From: Burkholderia sp. Bp9142
GTDB taxonomy: Bacteria; Pseudomonadota; Gammaproteobacteria; Burkholderiales; Burkholderiaceae
NCBI RefSeq assembly: GCF_003853415.1
Contig: NZ_QTPP01000001.1
Span: 310,001-374,000 of the forward strand
Reading direction: 5' to 3'
Length of the DNA: 64,000 nucleotides
The position numbers were made by a program, and so were the translations under genes. Shown here one piece after another: positions 1-8,588 of the stretch. The notes beneath the pieces are model-generated. The model worked only from the letters and a program-made list of their open reading frames with translations, had not been told where the DNA came from and searched no databases. How positions within the stretch are numbered: position 1 is the first letter of the stretch; each line of letters begins with the position of its first letter.

Positions 1-590
1 AGGTTGCGCCGCGCGGCGTCTTCAGGAAGCCGAGTTCGGCCTGCACCGCGTCCTGCAGCGCGGCGTCGAGGCGGCCGGACATCAGGTCCTGGTACACGCC
101 GTCCTGGTTCTGGTAAGGCACGACCTGCACGCCCTTCGGCGCCCAGTAGGTCTTCGCGTAGGTTTCCTGGATCGTGCCCTGCTCGACGCCGACCGACTTG
201 CCCTTCAGCGACTCGGCCGTCGGCTGGAGGTTCGCGCCTTTCTTCGCGACGAGACGCGTCGGCGTGTTGAACAACTTGTCGGAGAACGCGATCTGCTCGG
301 CGCGCGCCGGCGTCATCGACATCGACGACAGCACGCCGTCGAACTTCTTCGCCTTCAGGGCCGGGATCATCCCGTCGAAGTCGTTCTCGATCCACACGCA
401 TTTCGCCTTCAGGCGCGCGCAGATCTCGTTGCCGAGATCGACGTCGAAGCCGACGACCTTGCCGCTTGCGTCCTTCGATTCGAACGGCGGATAGCTGGCG
501 TCGACGCCGAACCGGATCGTCGACCAATCCTTGGCGTGGGCACCGACCGCGATGCAGGCAAGGGCAATACTGAGCGCGAGTTTCTTCATG
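1..590 (-). CDS. Amino-acid ABC transporter periplasmic binding protein (partial)
   Basis: This is the N-terminal 196 residues of a HisJ/ArgT-type solute-binding protein; the C-terminus lies beyond the left edge. It opens with a signal peptide (residues 1-21, ending AVGAHA) and then has the family's first ligand-binding lobe, with the DASYPPFES and GFDVDLGNEIC segments and a SVGVEQGT hinge stretch. Proteins of this family capture lysine, arginine, ornithine or histidine in the periplasm and deliver them to an inner-membrane ABC permease. The neighbouring divergent hutC gene and the HutC-type palindrome about 93 bases upstream of the start point to histidine, but that is inference from context. 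The permease and ATPase genes would lie outside the window. Confidence 0.9.
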
Positions 591-682
591 GCGTTCCTGT
601 CATAGGCGAACTGGGCGCGGGTCCCGTCGGGCGTCGCCGCCGCGACCCTTTCAACCCGGAAGCCGCCCGTCCGGCGACCCCG

Positions 683-700
683 AAGTTGTACATACAACTT
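683..700. promoter_or_regulatory. HutC-type operator
   Basis: AAGTTGTACATACAACTT has perfect 8-base arms around CA and contains TGTA-N2-TACA, the recognition pattern described for HutC repressors. It lies between the divergent binding-protein gene and hutC, about 93 bases upstream of the transporter start, so it probably represses transport when histidine degradation products are absent. The rest of the roughly 460-base gap holds the second candidate site and no gene. Confidence 0.75.
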
Positions 701-862
701 TGCCTTTTCCAGGGCACCCCGAGCAATCCGTGTTTATCTCTAATTGTCGGCGGATTGTTTCCATGAGCGAATTTCCCTTATATTTCAATTCGCTAACCAT
801 TACATGCAGTTGAAATCCAGCTTTCTGCGTGGGTTCGGCACGCCATCGTCGCGCATGCATTT

Positions 863-870
863 GTCTATAC
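863..870. promoter_or_regulatory. Second HutC-subfamily site
   Basis: GTCTATAC fits the GT-N-TA-N-AC consensus reported for the HutC branch of GntR regulators. It lies 180 bases upstream of the hutC start and could serve autoregulation. At eight bases it is short, so the call is tentative. Confidence 0.4.
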
Positions 871-1049
871 TTTTTCGTTTGCCGCGCCGGCCGGCGCGGC
901 GGCCGCGGTCCGGATCCAGGCGGGAATAACCCGAATCGCCAGCCGACAGCCGGGCCCGCGCGGCGTCGAACCCGGTACACTCCGCCCGGACACCGCACGA
1001 AGGCCGGCCTGCGACGGCACACGGCCGCCGTCTCTTGAACAGCAATGCA

Positions 1050-1745
1050 ATGACCACACCGATCTATCAGGAAATCAAGGATTTCATCCTCGCGCGCATT
1101 CATGCGGGCGAGTGGGCGGAAGGCGACCAGGTGCCGTCGGAGAACGAGCTCGCGCGCGAGTTCAACGTCGCGCGGATGACGGTCAACCGCGCGCTGCGCG
1201 AGCTGACGGCCGAGCAGGTGCTCACGCGCACGCGCGGCTCCGGCACGTATGTCGCGTCGCCGAAATACGAATCGACGCTGGTCGCGATCCGCAGCATCTC
1301 GGATGAAGTCGCCGCGCGCGGCCATGCGTATCGTGCGCAGGTGCTGGAGGTCGGCGCGGCCGTCGCCGACGCGCAGCTCGCCGACGAGCTGCGGCTCGAC
1401 ACCGGCAGCCCGATCTTCCATTCGCGCGTGCTGCACTTCGAGAACGACACGCCCGTGCAGCTCGAGGAACGCTGGGTCAATCCGGTCTGCGCGCCCGAAT
1501 ACGCCTTGCAGGACTTCACGACGACGACGCCGAACCAGTACCTCACGCGCGTCGCACCGCTGCAGCGTGTCGAATACCGGATCGAGGCCGCGATGCCCGA
1601 TGCGCAAACGCGCCGTCACCTGACGATGGACGAACGCGAGCCCTGCCTGCTGCTGCATCGGCGCACGTGGTCGCAGGGGATGGTCGCGTCGGTCGCCAAT
1701 CTGTGGCACCCGGGCAGCCGCTACCGGTTCACCGGCCATTTCTGA
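1050..1745 (+). CDS. hutC: GntR/HutC-family histidine utilisation repressor
   Basis: The 231-residue protein has a GntR winged helix at about residues 5-70 (NELAREFNVARMTVNRALREL) followed by a UTRA effector domain (about 90-230) with the usual LEERWVN segment. HutC repressors bind hut promoters and are released by urocanate. The ATG start was chosen over an in-frame TTG five codons upstream because family members begin close to the first helix; neither start has a clear ribosome-binding site. No hut enzyme genes are visible here, only a histidine-type binding protein divergent from it, so this copy may control uptake rather than catabolism. The GntR/UTRA assignment is firm; urocanate as ligand is inferred from the family. 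Confidence 0.85.
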   Translation: MTTPIYQEIKDFILARIHAGEWAEGDQVPSENELAREFNVARMTVNRALRELTAEQVLTRTRGSGTYVASPKYESTLVAIRSISDEVAARGHAYRAQVLEVGAAVADAQLADELRLDTGSPIFHSRVLHFENDTPVQLEERWVNPVCAPEYALQDFTTTTPNQYLTRVAPLQRVEYRIEAAMPDAQTRRHLTMDEREPCLLLHRRTWSQGMVASVANLWHPGSRYRFTGHF

Positions 1746-1759
1746 CGCGCCGGGCGCGT

Positions 1760-3001
1760 TCAGTGCACGCCGGGGCGCCCTGAACGCTCGATCGCGTCGA
1801 CCGCGAGACGCAACCCGTCCTCCCGCGCGATCCGCGCACCGAGTTCGGCGGCCCGCGCTTGCGTGTCGGCACGCGCCGCGAACGCGATCGCGCGTGCCAG
1901 CGCGGCGGCGTCCACGCGGCGCCCCGCCACCGGCGCATCGGCCACACCGAGCCGCTGCAGCCGGTTCGCCCAGAAGAACTGGTCGCCCGCGAATGGCACG
2001 ACGACCGACGGAATGCCCGCCCGCGCGGCTGAATGCGTGGTGCCCGACCCGCCGTGGTGGATCGCCATCGACGTATGCGGAAACAACCGGTCGTGCGGCG
2101 CCTCGCCGATCACGCACACGTGCGCCGGCAGCATCGACGCGTCGATGCCGCTCCAGCCCGGCTGGAACAACGCACGCCGGCCATCGAGCGCCTGCACCAG
2201 CGCGTCGGCCAGCGCGGCCCGGTCGAACCCGGCCATGCTGCCGAAACCGATGTACACGGGCGGATCGCCCGCCTCGAGAAAGGCCGAGAGCGCGGGCGGC
2301 GGCGTCCACGCCCGCGCGTCGATGCGCCACTGACCGCATGCCAGCACATTCGACGGCCAGTCGGCCGGATCGGCCAGCAGCACCGGCGACACGCCGTACA
2401 GCATCGGATGATCGGTCCACACGCGCCGGCGCGGCGGCAATCCGCACACGCCGGCGCGCGCCGCATTGGTCGCCTTGCTGAACGCGTGCCACAGCAGCGC
2501 GTTCACGAACCGGTGACTGGCGCGATTCAGCCAGCGCGGCACCTTGGCCGGCGGCAGGAACGGCGACGCGAACGCGGCGGTCGGCGTGATCGGGATCATC
2601 CCCGTGCCGATTGCCGGCACGCCGCGATACTCGGCAACCGACAACCCGACAAACGACGCCAGCCCCGACACGAGGATCGCATCGCAACCGGCCGACGCGT
2701 CCGCGACTTCGCGCATCCACGCAGCCGTGTTCGCATTCGCGATCGCCGCGAGCGCCTTCGACGTGTCGTTGAAGCCCCCGCGCCCACGCACCGCATCGGA
2801 CAACGCGCCCTCGGGGGCGATCGCCGCGCGGATATCGCCGGACAACGGCGCGGACGGCACGCCGAGCGCGGCGGTCGAAGCGAGCGTCGCGGCGTCGGCC
2901 AGCAACCGGACTTCATGGCCGGCATCCCGCAGCGCGCGGCCGAGCGCCGCGAGCGGGCGCGTGTCGCCTTCGGTGCCGTAGGTGGCGATGACGAGCTTCA
3001 T
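1760..3001 (-). CDS. UGT-like (GT1/GT28) glycosyltransferase
   Basis: This 413-residue protein starts MKLVIATYGTEGDT, the N-terminal nucleotide-sugar transferase motif of the MGT/sterol glucosyltransferase group. It has the C-terminal donor-binding stretch HTSMAIHHGGSGTTHSAARAG followed by PFAGDQFFWANRL, both hallmarks of the family. It probably transfers a sugar from an activated donor to a small hydrophobic acceptor such as a lipid, sterol or macrolide. The acceptor cannot be read from sequence. A GAGGAG ribosome-binding site stands before this ATG, so a start six codons upstream was not used. It is divergent from a TetR gene with a gap of about 95 bases, so that regulator may control it. 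Confidence 0.85.
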   Translation of the reverse strand: MKLVIATYGTEGDTRPLAALGRALRDAGHEVRLLADAATLASTAALGVPSAPLSGDIRAAIAPEGALSDAVRGRGGFNDTSKALAAIANANTAAWMREVADASAGCDAILVSGLASFVGLSVAEYRGVPAIGTGMIPITPTAAFASPFLPPAKVPRWLNRASHRFVNALLWHAFSKATNAARAGVCGLPPRRRVWTDHPMLYGVSPVLLADPADWPSNVLACGQWRIDARAWTPPPALSAFLEAGDPPVYIGFGSMAGFDRAALADALVQALDGRRALFQPGWSGIDASMLPAHVCVIGEAPHDRLFPHTSMAIHHGGSGTTHSAARAGIPSVVVPFAGDQFFWANRLQRLGVADAPVAGRRVDAAALARAIAFAARADTQARAAELGARIAREDGLRLAVDAIERSGRPGVH

Positions 3002-3031
3002 GCGTGACTCCTCGTGCACAATGCAAGCGAG

Positions 3032-3060
3032 TGGATTCCAAAAAATGCACGTCGTATACT
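3032..3060 (+). promoter_or_regulatory. Possible promoter of the TetR gene
   Basis: TGGATT, a 17-base spacer and TATACT resemble a sigma-70 promoter with a good -10 and a poor -35. It lies in the short gap between the divergent glycosyltransferase and TetR genes. I found no convincing TetR operator there. Confidence 0.3.
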
Positions 3061-3096
3061 AATGCAATTCGTACACTTTCCGTCAATCCCCGGGGC

Positions 3097-3717
3097 ATGC
3101 CGATGACGACCGACGATCCGGGCCGCCGCGCGCGCAAGCGCATCCAGATGCTCGCGCATCTCGCCGCTACCGGCGCACGCCTGTTCAATGCGCACGGCTA
3201 CGATGCCGTCACGATGGAGCAGATCGCCGCGCAGGCCGACGTCGCGAAACGTACGCTGTACAACCACTTCCCGACAAAGGAAGCCGTGCTTGCGCACTGG
3301 CTCGAAGGGGAACTCGCGCGCGATCTCGCCCATCTGCAGCGCGACGTCGCGCGACGGAAAACCTTCGCATCGCGGATCGCCTGCGTGCTCGATGCGTCGG
3401 CCGCGTGGTGCGAACAGCATCCGGTGCATCTGCTCGCGTACCTGCGGCATCGGTTCCTGGGCATCGGCGCGGTGCAAGCGGAAGGCGGAAAGGAAAACGG
3501 CGGCGACATCGCGCTCATGTGGCAGCAGCTGATCGCGGCCGGCCAGCAGGCGGGCGAACTGAACCCGGCACTGGCGGCCGACCAGCTCGCCACGTGGTTC
3601 CATCACCTGTATCTCGCGGCGATGCTGCGCTGGCTGACCGTGCCGGGATTGTCGCTGAAGCGGGAGTTCCAGTCGGTCGCAAGGCTGTTCGTCGAAGGCG
3701 CGCAAGCGAAGCCGTGA
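3097..3717 (+). CDS. TetR/AcrR-family regulator
   Basis: The 206-residue protein has an N-terminal TetR helix-turn-helix at about residues 12-60 (GYDAVTMEQIAAQADVAKRTLYNHFPTKEAVLAHWL) and a helical ligand-binding C-terminal region with no recognisable specificity. Upstream in-frame codons give a longer reading frame, but the chosen start lies just before the first conserved helix. There is no strong ribosome-binding site, so the start is uncertain between two ATGs two codons apart. The gene is divergent from the glycosyltransferase and probably regulates it, itself, or both. Confidence 0.8.
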   Translation: MPMTTDDPGRRARKRIQMLAHLAATGARLFNAHGYDAVTMEQIAAQADVAKRTLYNHFPTKEAVLAHWLEGELARDLAHLQRDVARRKTFASRIACVLDASAAWCEQHPVHLLAYLRHRFLGIGAVQAEGGKENGGDIALMWQQLIAAGQQAGELNPALAADQLATWFHHLYLAAMLRWLTVPGLSLKREFQSVARLFVEGAQAKP

Positions 3718-3822
3718 ACGGCCGCTGGCGCCTGTCCGGCGCTCAGAGCCGCCCGAGTATGACCGCAAGCAGCGTGCGCCTGAAGCGGGCGAGCACCACG
3801 CCGCATGCAACGAACGTGCGCT

Positions 3823-4437
3823 TCATGGCTTCCTCGACGTCCTGGCCGCCGATGCACGGCGCTTCGCCGTCTCCGCGCCGCGGGCCGGCCATTGCGTCTC
3901 GTCGAGCAGCCGGTCGAACAGGCGCGCGCGCTCGTCGGCCGACAGCGGGCACAGCCCGAACATCGCCGACAGCGCGATGCCCCACGCCGCCTTCCAGCGC
4001 AGCAGCGCCAGATCGGGATCGTCGGATTCGGCGGCGATGCGCTGCACATTCTTCGCATCGGTGTCGCGGACCTTCTGCAACGGCTCGGGATTCTCGACGA
4101 GTGCCGCCATGATCGCGAGCGCCGCCGACGGCTGCTGGTCGATCACTTCGCGCATCGTCGCGATCTGCGCGGACAGCGTCGGCTGCGCTTCGTCCGGATC
4201 GCGCGCGGCCAGGTAGTCGCGCTGGAATCGTTCGTAGTAGTCCTGCTGATGCTCCATCAGCGCGTTCAGCACGTCGCCTTTCGTGCGGAACTGATGCATC
4301 AGCCCGCCCTTGCTGATGCCGCTTTCGCGCGAGATCGCATCGAACGTGAGCTTGCCCGGGCCGTCGCGCTCGAGAATCGCGAGCGCCGCCTGGATCGCGG
4401 CCGTGCGCGTTCGCCCGGAACGCGTCGGATTGTCCAT
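3823..4437 (-). CDS. TetR-family regulator, probably autoregulated
   Basis: This 204-residue TetR protein has its DNA-binding helix-turn-helix at about residues 14-58 (LTFDAISRESGISKGGLMHQFRTKGDVL). The SGISKGGLMHQF recognition helix resembles TetR proteins with a C37-type C-terminal domain, and the C-terminal half is helical. It is divergent from the lipoprotein/MCE operon. Two copies of the inverted repeat AAACCG-N6-CGGTTT lie between them, one about 90 bases upstream of this gene and one about 60 bases upstream of the operon. It therefore very likely represses both itself and that operon. The inducer is unknown. Confidence 0.85.
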   Translation of the reverse strand: MDNPTRSGRTRTAAIQAALAILERDGPGKLTFDAISRESGISKGGLMHQFRTKGDVLNALMEHQQDYYERFQRDYLAARDPDEAQPTLSAQIATMREVIDQQPSAALAIMAALVENPEPLQKVRDTDAKNVQRIAAESDDPDLALLRWKAAWGIALSAMFGLCPLSADERARLFDRLLDETQWPARGAETAKRRASAARTSRKP

Positions 4438-4524
4438 GACCTTTCCCCGCTATGAAGTGACGCGATGCGGCGGCGCCGAACCGGCGCGGCCGCATGCAGG
4501 AAGTGCGCGGAGTCTATCACAAAC

Positions 4525-4542
4525 AAACCGCCTGGTCGGTTT
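4525..4542. promoter_or_regulatory. TetR operator copy 1
   Basis: AAACCG-CCTGGT-CGGTTT is an inverted repeat with 6-base arms. It shares the longer string ACAAACAAACCGCCT with the second copy 197 bases away. It lies upstream of the tetR start. The two copies in one divergent gap are direct sequence evidence; regulator identity is inferred. Confidence 0.65.
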
Positions 4543-4721
4543 ACATCCTAAAACGGCGGTGCTACGATCGGCTGCCGCGTCGCCCGTGGCCGCAACGCGG
4601 CAGCTTCACGGACCGGCCATCGGCACGCGAGCGCCGCCTGTGGCAGGGCTTTCCGGCCGATGACCGGCATCGCAATACCCTGTCGCGCCCCGAATTCATG
4701 GAGCATTTCCGCCCCACAAAC

Positions 4722-4739
4722 AAACCGCCTATCCGGTTT
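4722..4739. promoter_or_regulatory. TetR operator copy 2
   Basis: AAACCG-CCTATC-CGGTTT has the same arms and spacer length as copy 1 and lies about 60 bases before the lipoprotein gene. The run of T that follows makes it look like a terminator, but no gene reads into it from upstream. Between the two copies I see no gene. Confidence 0.65.
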
Positions 4740-4798
4740 TTTTAAACACGCTGCCCCTTCGCGCCGATCACCGGCGCGAACCCGACCCGGAGATATGC

Positions 4799-5461
4799 AT
4801 GAACCGATCGACCGCCTCCCGCCACCTGACCCACATCGCGCTTTGCGTCGCGCTCGCCGGATGCGCCGGCGTCCAGCCCGCCCGCTATACGGGCATCGAA
4901 TCTTCCCCGTACCTGCGCGGCGATCCGCAGGACACGTCCGGCCGCGTCCCGTATCGCTACGCGCTGCCGGCCGACTGGCATCGCTACCGGAAGCTGATCC
5001 TCGATCCGGTCGCCGTGTACCGCGGCGCGGACAATCAGTTCGGCAACCTGAGCGATCAGGACAAGGCGACGCTCGCCGCCTACATGGGCGATACGTTCGC
5101 CAGAAAGCTCGGCAAGCGCTTCGAGCTGACGAACGCACCCGCCCCCGACACGCTGCGCGTGAAGCTGACGCTGACGGGCGCGGTGACGACGACGGCCTTC
5201 GCCGGCGCGTTCGCGCATTTCGACCTCGCGGGCAACCTCTACAACGGCGTGCAGGCGATACGCGGGCGCGAAGGCGCATTCACGGGTTCCGTCATCTATG
5301 CGGTGGAAATCCGCGACGCGGCGACGAACCGGCTGATCAACGCGTACGTGACGAAGCAGTATCCGAACGCGATGAACATCGGCGCGAGCTTCGGCGCGCT
5401 GAGCGCGGCGAAAACCGGCATCGACAAGGGCGCCGATGCGCTCGTCGCGCAGTTCGACTGA
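4799..5461 (+). CDS. DUF3313-family lipoprotein
   Basis: This 220-residue protein has a lipoprotein signal peptide ending in a lipobox (VALAGC, acylated cysteine near residue 22). Its body resembles DUF3313, a family of bacterial lipoproteins of unknown function. It should be anchored in a membrane facing the periplasm. It is the first gene of a two-gene operon and its end overlaps the start of the MCE-domain gene by 26 bases. That arrangement parallels pqiB/pqiC operons, where the lipoprotein partners the MCE protein, so a similar partnership is likely here. It is not PqiC-like in sequence. A GGAG stands shortly before the ATG. Confidence 0.75.
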   Translation: MNRSTASRHLTHIALCVALAGCAGVQPARYTGIESSPYLRGDPQDTSGRVPYRYALPADWHRYRKLILDPVAVYRGADNQFGNLSDQDKATLAAYMGDTFARKLGKRFELTNAPAPDTLRVKLTLTGAVTTTAFAGAFAHFDLAGNLYNGVQAIRGREGAFTGSVIYAVEIRDAATNRLINAYVTKQYPNAMNIGASFGALSAAKTGIDKGADALVAQFD

Positions 5462-7073
5462 CGCGCGCGCCCGTGTCGCACGCGCCTGCGCCCGCTGGCC
5501 GCGCGCGGCGATCTGGTTGGTCCCGCTCGCGGCCGCGGCGTGCTTCGTCGCGTGGGGCGTCCCCCTGCTCGGCAACCGCGGGCCGGTCATCACGATCACC
5601 TTCGCGAGCGCCGACTGGCTCGAAGCCGGCCGGTCGACGCTGCGGCTGCGCAACGTCGAGGTCGGCCGCGTCACGCAGGTTCGCGCGTTGCGCGGGCAAG
5701 CAGGCGTGCGCGTCGACGTGCAGCTGAACGCCGACGCGCATGCGCTTGCGCGCGCCGGCACACGCTTCTGGATCGTGCGGCCCCGCGTCGGCCCCGCCGG
5801 CATCTCCGGGCTGGATACCGTGCTGTCCGGCGCGTATATCGCGGCCGCACTCGGCAACGCCGGCGAACGGCGCACGACCTTCGCAGGGCTCGATGCGCCG
5901 CCGGCCGACGAAGACGGCCGCGGGCGCCGCTACACGCTGCGCGCGGCAGCGCTCGGCACGGTCGCGGTCGGCTCGCCGGTCTACCACCGGCGCGCGCGCG
6001 TCGGCCAGGTGACCGGCTATGCGCTCGATCCGGACGGGCGCGGCGTGTCGATCGCGGTGTTCGTCGCCGCGCCGTTCGATCGCTACGTCGACGCCGACGC
6101 ACGCTGGTGGCAAGCGGGCGGCGTCGGCCTGCGGCTCGATGCGGGCGGCATGAAACTCGACACGCCGTCGCTCGCCGCGATGCTCGCCGGCGGACTCGCG
6201 TTCGCGGCGCCGCCCGGACGCACGGCGATCGTCGCGGCACCGGACGGCGCGCGCTTTCGCGTGGCCGACGACGAGATCGACGCGATGCGCACGCCGAACG
6301 CGCCCGCCGCACCCGTCGTGATGCGCTTCGACCGCTCGCTGCGCGGCCTCGACGTCGGCGCGCCGGTGGACTTTCGCGGCATCGAGCTCGGCCGCGTGAC
6401 TGCGGTCGACACCGAATACGACACGCGACGCGGCGACGTCACGATGCGCGTGACGATGGCCCTCTATCCCGATCGCCTCGGACAACGCTACCGCGACGCG
6501 CTCGGCAACGGCGACTCCGAGGCCGGCAAGACGCTGCTGCACACGCTCGTCGCGCGCGGCCTGCGCGGCCAGCTGCGCGTCGGCAACGTGATCGCGAACC
6601 GCTCGTACGTTGCGCTCGACATGTTCCCGAACGCGCCGCCCGCATCGGTCGACACCAACCGGTTGCCGATCGCCTTGCCGACCGTGCCCGGTACGCTCGA
6701 CGCGCTGCGGGTACAGATTGGCGATATCGCCGGAACACTGGCCCGATTGCCGCTCGATCGCGCGGGCATGCGCGTGAACGCAGCGCTCGCGCACACCGCC
6801 GGGCTGTTCGCGCAGCTCGATACCGAACTCGCGCCGCATGCGCGCGACGCGCTGGTTGCCGCACGACAGGCGTTCACGGCCGCGCAGGCGACGCTCGGGG
6901 AAGGTGCGTCCGCATCGAACGTGCACCACGCGCTGACGCAATTCACGCGCACGTCGCGCGCGCTGAGCGCGCTGGCCGGCGATCTGGAACGCCATCCGGA
7001 ATGGCTGCTGCCCGGCACGGCGGGCGACACGCAGCCGGCCGACGCATCGCGTGGCGCGAGCGACGACCGCTGA
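5436..7073 (+). CDS. PqiB-like MCE-domain protein (intermembrane lipid transport)
   Basis: The 545-residue protein has one N-terminal membrane anchor (about residues 25-45). Three MCE-type repeats follow: near 50-110 (ITFASADWLEAGRSTLRLRNVEVGRV), near 165-225 (GSPVYHRRARVGQV) and near 285-350 (GLDVGAPVDFRGIELGRV). A helical C-terminal tail comes last. PqiB/YebT-type proteins form periplasm-spanning tubes that move lipids between the membranes. The usual pqiA membrane partner is absent; a DUF3313 lipoprotein overlaps the 5' end instead. Expression is probably controlled by the divergent TetR regulator. Confidence 0.8.
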   Translation: MRSSRSSTDARARVARACARWPRAAIWLVPLAAAACFVAWGVPLLGNRGPVITITFASADWLEAGRSTLRLRNVEVGRVTQVRALRGQAGVRVDVQLNADAHALARAGTRFWIVRPRVGPAGISGLDTVLSGAYIAAALGNAGERRTTFAGLDAPPADEDGRGRRYTLRAAALGTVAVGSPVYHRRARVGQVTGYALDPDGRGVSIAVFVAAPFDRYVDADARWWQAGGVGLRLDAGGMKLDTPSLAAMLAGGLAFAAPPGRTAIVAAPDGARFRVADDEIDAMRTPNAPAAPVVMRFDRSLRGLDVGAPVDFRGIELGRVTAVDTEYDTRRGDVTMRVTMALYPDRLGQRYRDALGNGDSEAGKTLLHTLVARGLRGQLRVGNVIANRSYVALDMFPNAPPASVDTNRLPIALPTVPGTLDALRVQIGDIAGTLARLPLDRAGMRVNAALAHTAGLFAQLDTELAPHARDALVAARQAFTAAQATLGEGASASNVHHALTQFTRTSRALSALAGDLERHPEWLLPGTAGDTQPADASRGASDDR

Positions 7074-7252
7074 TTTCGTCGCGCGATGCGCAGGGTTTTT
7101 TACAACGAACGCACGGACGGGATGCCAAATTTCCCGCGCAGCAGTATGCTGGTGTCGTACGGCCGCCCCCGACGCATCGGGCAATCCCTTAGTCCGCACG
7201 TCGTCGCGCGGCCGTCGCGACCGCAATCATGCGTTGCAAGGAGGGCTTCGTG

Positions 7253-7606
7253 ATGGCTACCACACATCAGCACTTCCACCTCGAACTACGGCACGCCACC
7301 GCGCCGACGTACTTCATCAGCTACCTGTTTCCCGCCTTGCTGTTCGTATACGAACTGCTGCGCGTCGGCCAGTGGATCCGCGATCACGGGATGCAATTCG
7401 CCGCGTTCAAGCAGATGGGCTACGAATATCTGCTGATGCTGCTGTTCGTCGGGCTGCAGATCATCGTCGAGGCGATCTTCCTGCTCGGCGCCGCGATGCG
7501 CCGCGACCATCGCGATTTCGAGCACCGCCTGCCGAACGTGGTCCTCGGGATCGGCTGCTCGATCGCGCTGCTCGCGATCGATCTCGCGATCCAGCTGTCG
7601 TTCTGA
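7253..7606 (+). CDS. Small integral membrane protein of unknown function
   Basis: The 117-residue protein has about three membrane segments (near residues 22-40, 60-82 and 97-116), separated by a short charged stretch RRDHRDFEHR. I do not recognise the family. An excellent AAGGAGG ribosome-binding site precedes the chosen ATG, and a GTG lies immediately before it. It stands alone between the MCE gene and a convergent hydrolase. Nothing in the sequence suggests a catalytic role. Confidence 0.7.
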   Translation: MATTHQHFHLELRHATAPTYFISYLFPALLFVYELLRVGQWIRDHGMQFAAFKQMGYEYLLMLLFVGLQIIVEAIFLLGAAMRRDHRDFEHRLPNVVLGIGCSIALLAIDLAIQLSF

Positions 7607-7653
7607 GCGCCGGCGGGTTCGGCCCGCCGGCCGCATCGAACCCGGGCGCTCAG
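7604..7653. terminator. Shared hairpin between convergent genes
   Basis: A 9-base-pair GC stem (GCCGGCGGG/CCCGCCGGC, loop TTCGG) is nested in an outer TGAGCGCC/GGCGCTCA pairing that includes both stop codons. It has no T-run. It probably ends transcription of the membrane-protein and hydrolase genes in both directions. Confidence 0.45.
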
Positions 7654-8474
7654 GCGTGCGCGTCGCGCAACATCGCGGCAACCGCCGCGAGTACGTCGCC
7701 GGTCCGCTCGCGATGCGGCATGTGTCCGCATCCATCGAGCAGCAGGAACGACGACGGCCCCGCGACGCGCGCGGCGATCCGCTTCGGATGCACGTCCGAT
7801 CCGTATTCGTCCTGCTCGCCGTGAATCGCGAGTGTCGCGCAGCGCACGCGCGGCAGTCCGTCGTCGAGACTCCAGCCGCGAAACGCCGGCGACAGCCACG
7901 TGTCGACCCACGCACGCAGCACCCATTCGGCCTTGTCGCCGTGATAGCGCGCGAGCCGGTCGAGCTGGCCGGGCGCGTCGAACTGCTGCCCCGCGTCGCG
8001 AATGCCGTCGAGGGTGCGATCCTCGACGAACGCCTGCGCGGCGACCGTCACCAGCGCGCGGCAACGCGCCGGATACGCGGCTGCGCATCCGACCGCCATG
8101 CCGCCGCCGACGCTGTGCCCGAACGCGACGAACGCACCGATGCCGAACCGTTCGAGCAGCGCACGGAATCCGTGATCGGCCTCGTCGCGCACGAACGTCG
8201 TGCCGAGTTGCCCCGGATGACGGTCGGACCGGCCGAAGCCCAGCCGGTCGTAGGCGATCACGTCGCATTGCGTGGCGCGCGCGAGTTCCGCGGGAAAGTC
8301 GCGCCATAGCTCGACGCAGCCAAGCGAATCGTGCAGCAGCACGATCGGCGCGGGCTCGCGCACAGCCGGCTCATCCGCGGTCAATGCCTGCGCGGACGCG
8401 CCGCGCCAGCGCTTCGCGAAGAGGCGCCCTTGCGGCGTCTCGACCCAGGTCTCCTCGGTCACGATTTCAGTCAT
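7650..8474 (-). CDS. Alpha/beta hydrolase
   Basis: The 274-residue protein has an alpha/beta-hydrolase fold. The HDSLGC segment near residue 48 matches the oxyanion-hole region. The nucleophile elbow is GHSVGGG, with serine 121. A late Asp (HGEQDEYGSD) and His (LDGCGHMPH) complete the catalytic triad. It resembles esterases and epoxide/ester hydrolases that act on small substrates in the cytoplasm. The substrate is unknown. It is convergent with the membrane-protein gene and followed upstream by an unrelated LysR gene, so it appears monocistronic. Confidence 0.8.
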   Translation of the reverse strand: MTEIVTEETWVETPQGRLFAKRWRGASAQALTADEPAVREPAPIVLLHDSLGCVELWRDFPAELARATQCDVIAYDRLGFGRSDRHPGQLGTTFVRDEADHGFRALLERFGIGAFVAFGHSVGGGMAVGCAAAYPARCRALVTVAAQAFVEDRTLDGIRDAGQQFDAPGQLDRLARYHGDKAEWVLRAWVDTWLSPAFRGWSLDDGLPRVRCATLAIHGEQDEYGSDVHPKRIAARVAGPSSFLLLDGCGHMPHRERTGDVLAAVAAMLRDAHA

Positions 8475-8588
8475 GTGTGTGTCGTCGTCTGCATGAAGGC
8501 GGCCGCATGCACGCGTGCCGCCGCGAATGCCGACGATGGTGGCCCGGCGACGCGCGCGGCGTCAAGCAAGCCCCCACCGCCCGCGCGT

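Noticed and set aside
1035..1049. TTG start for hutC
   Set aside because: It adds five residues not needed for the winged helix; the in-frame ATG is the simpler choice.
651..2720. A 689-codon minus-strand frame covering hutC and part of the glycosyltransferase
   Set aside because: It is out of frame with both recognised genes and has no recognisable domain.
4722..4746. Intrinsic terminator formed by AAACCG/CGGTTT and T-run
   Set aside because: No upstream gene reads into it on that strand, and an identical arm pair without a T-run occurs 197 bases away, favouring an operator.
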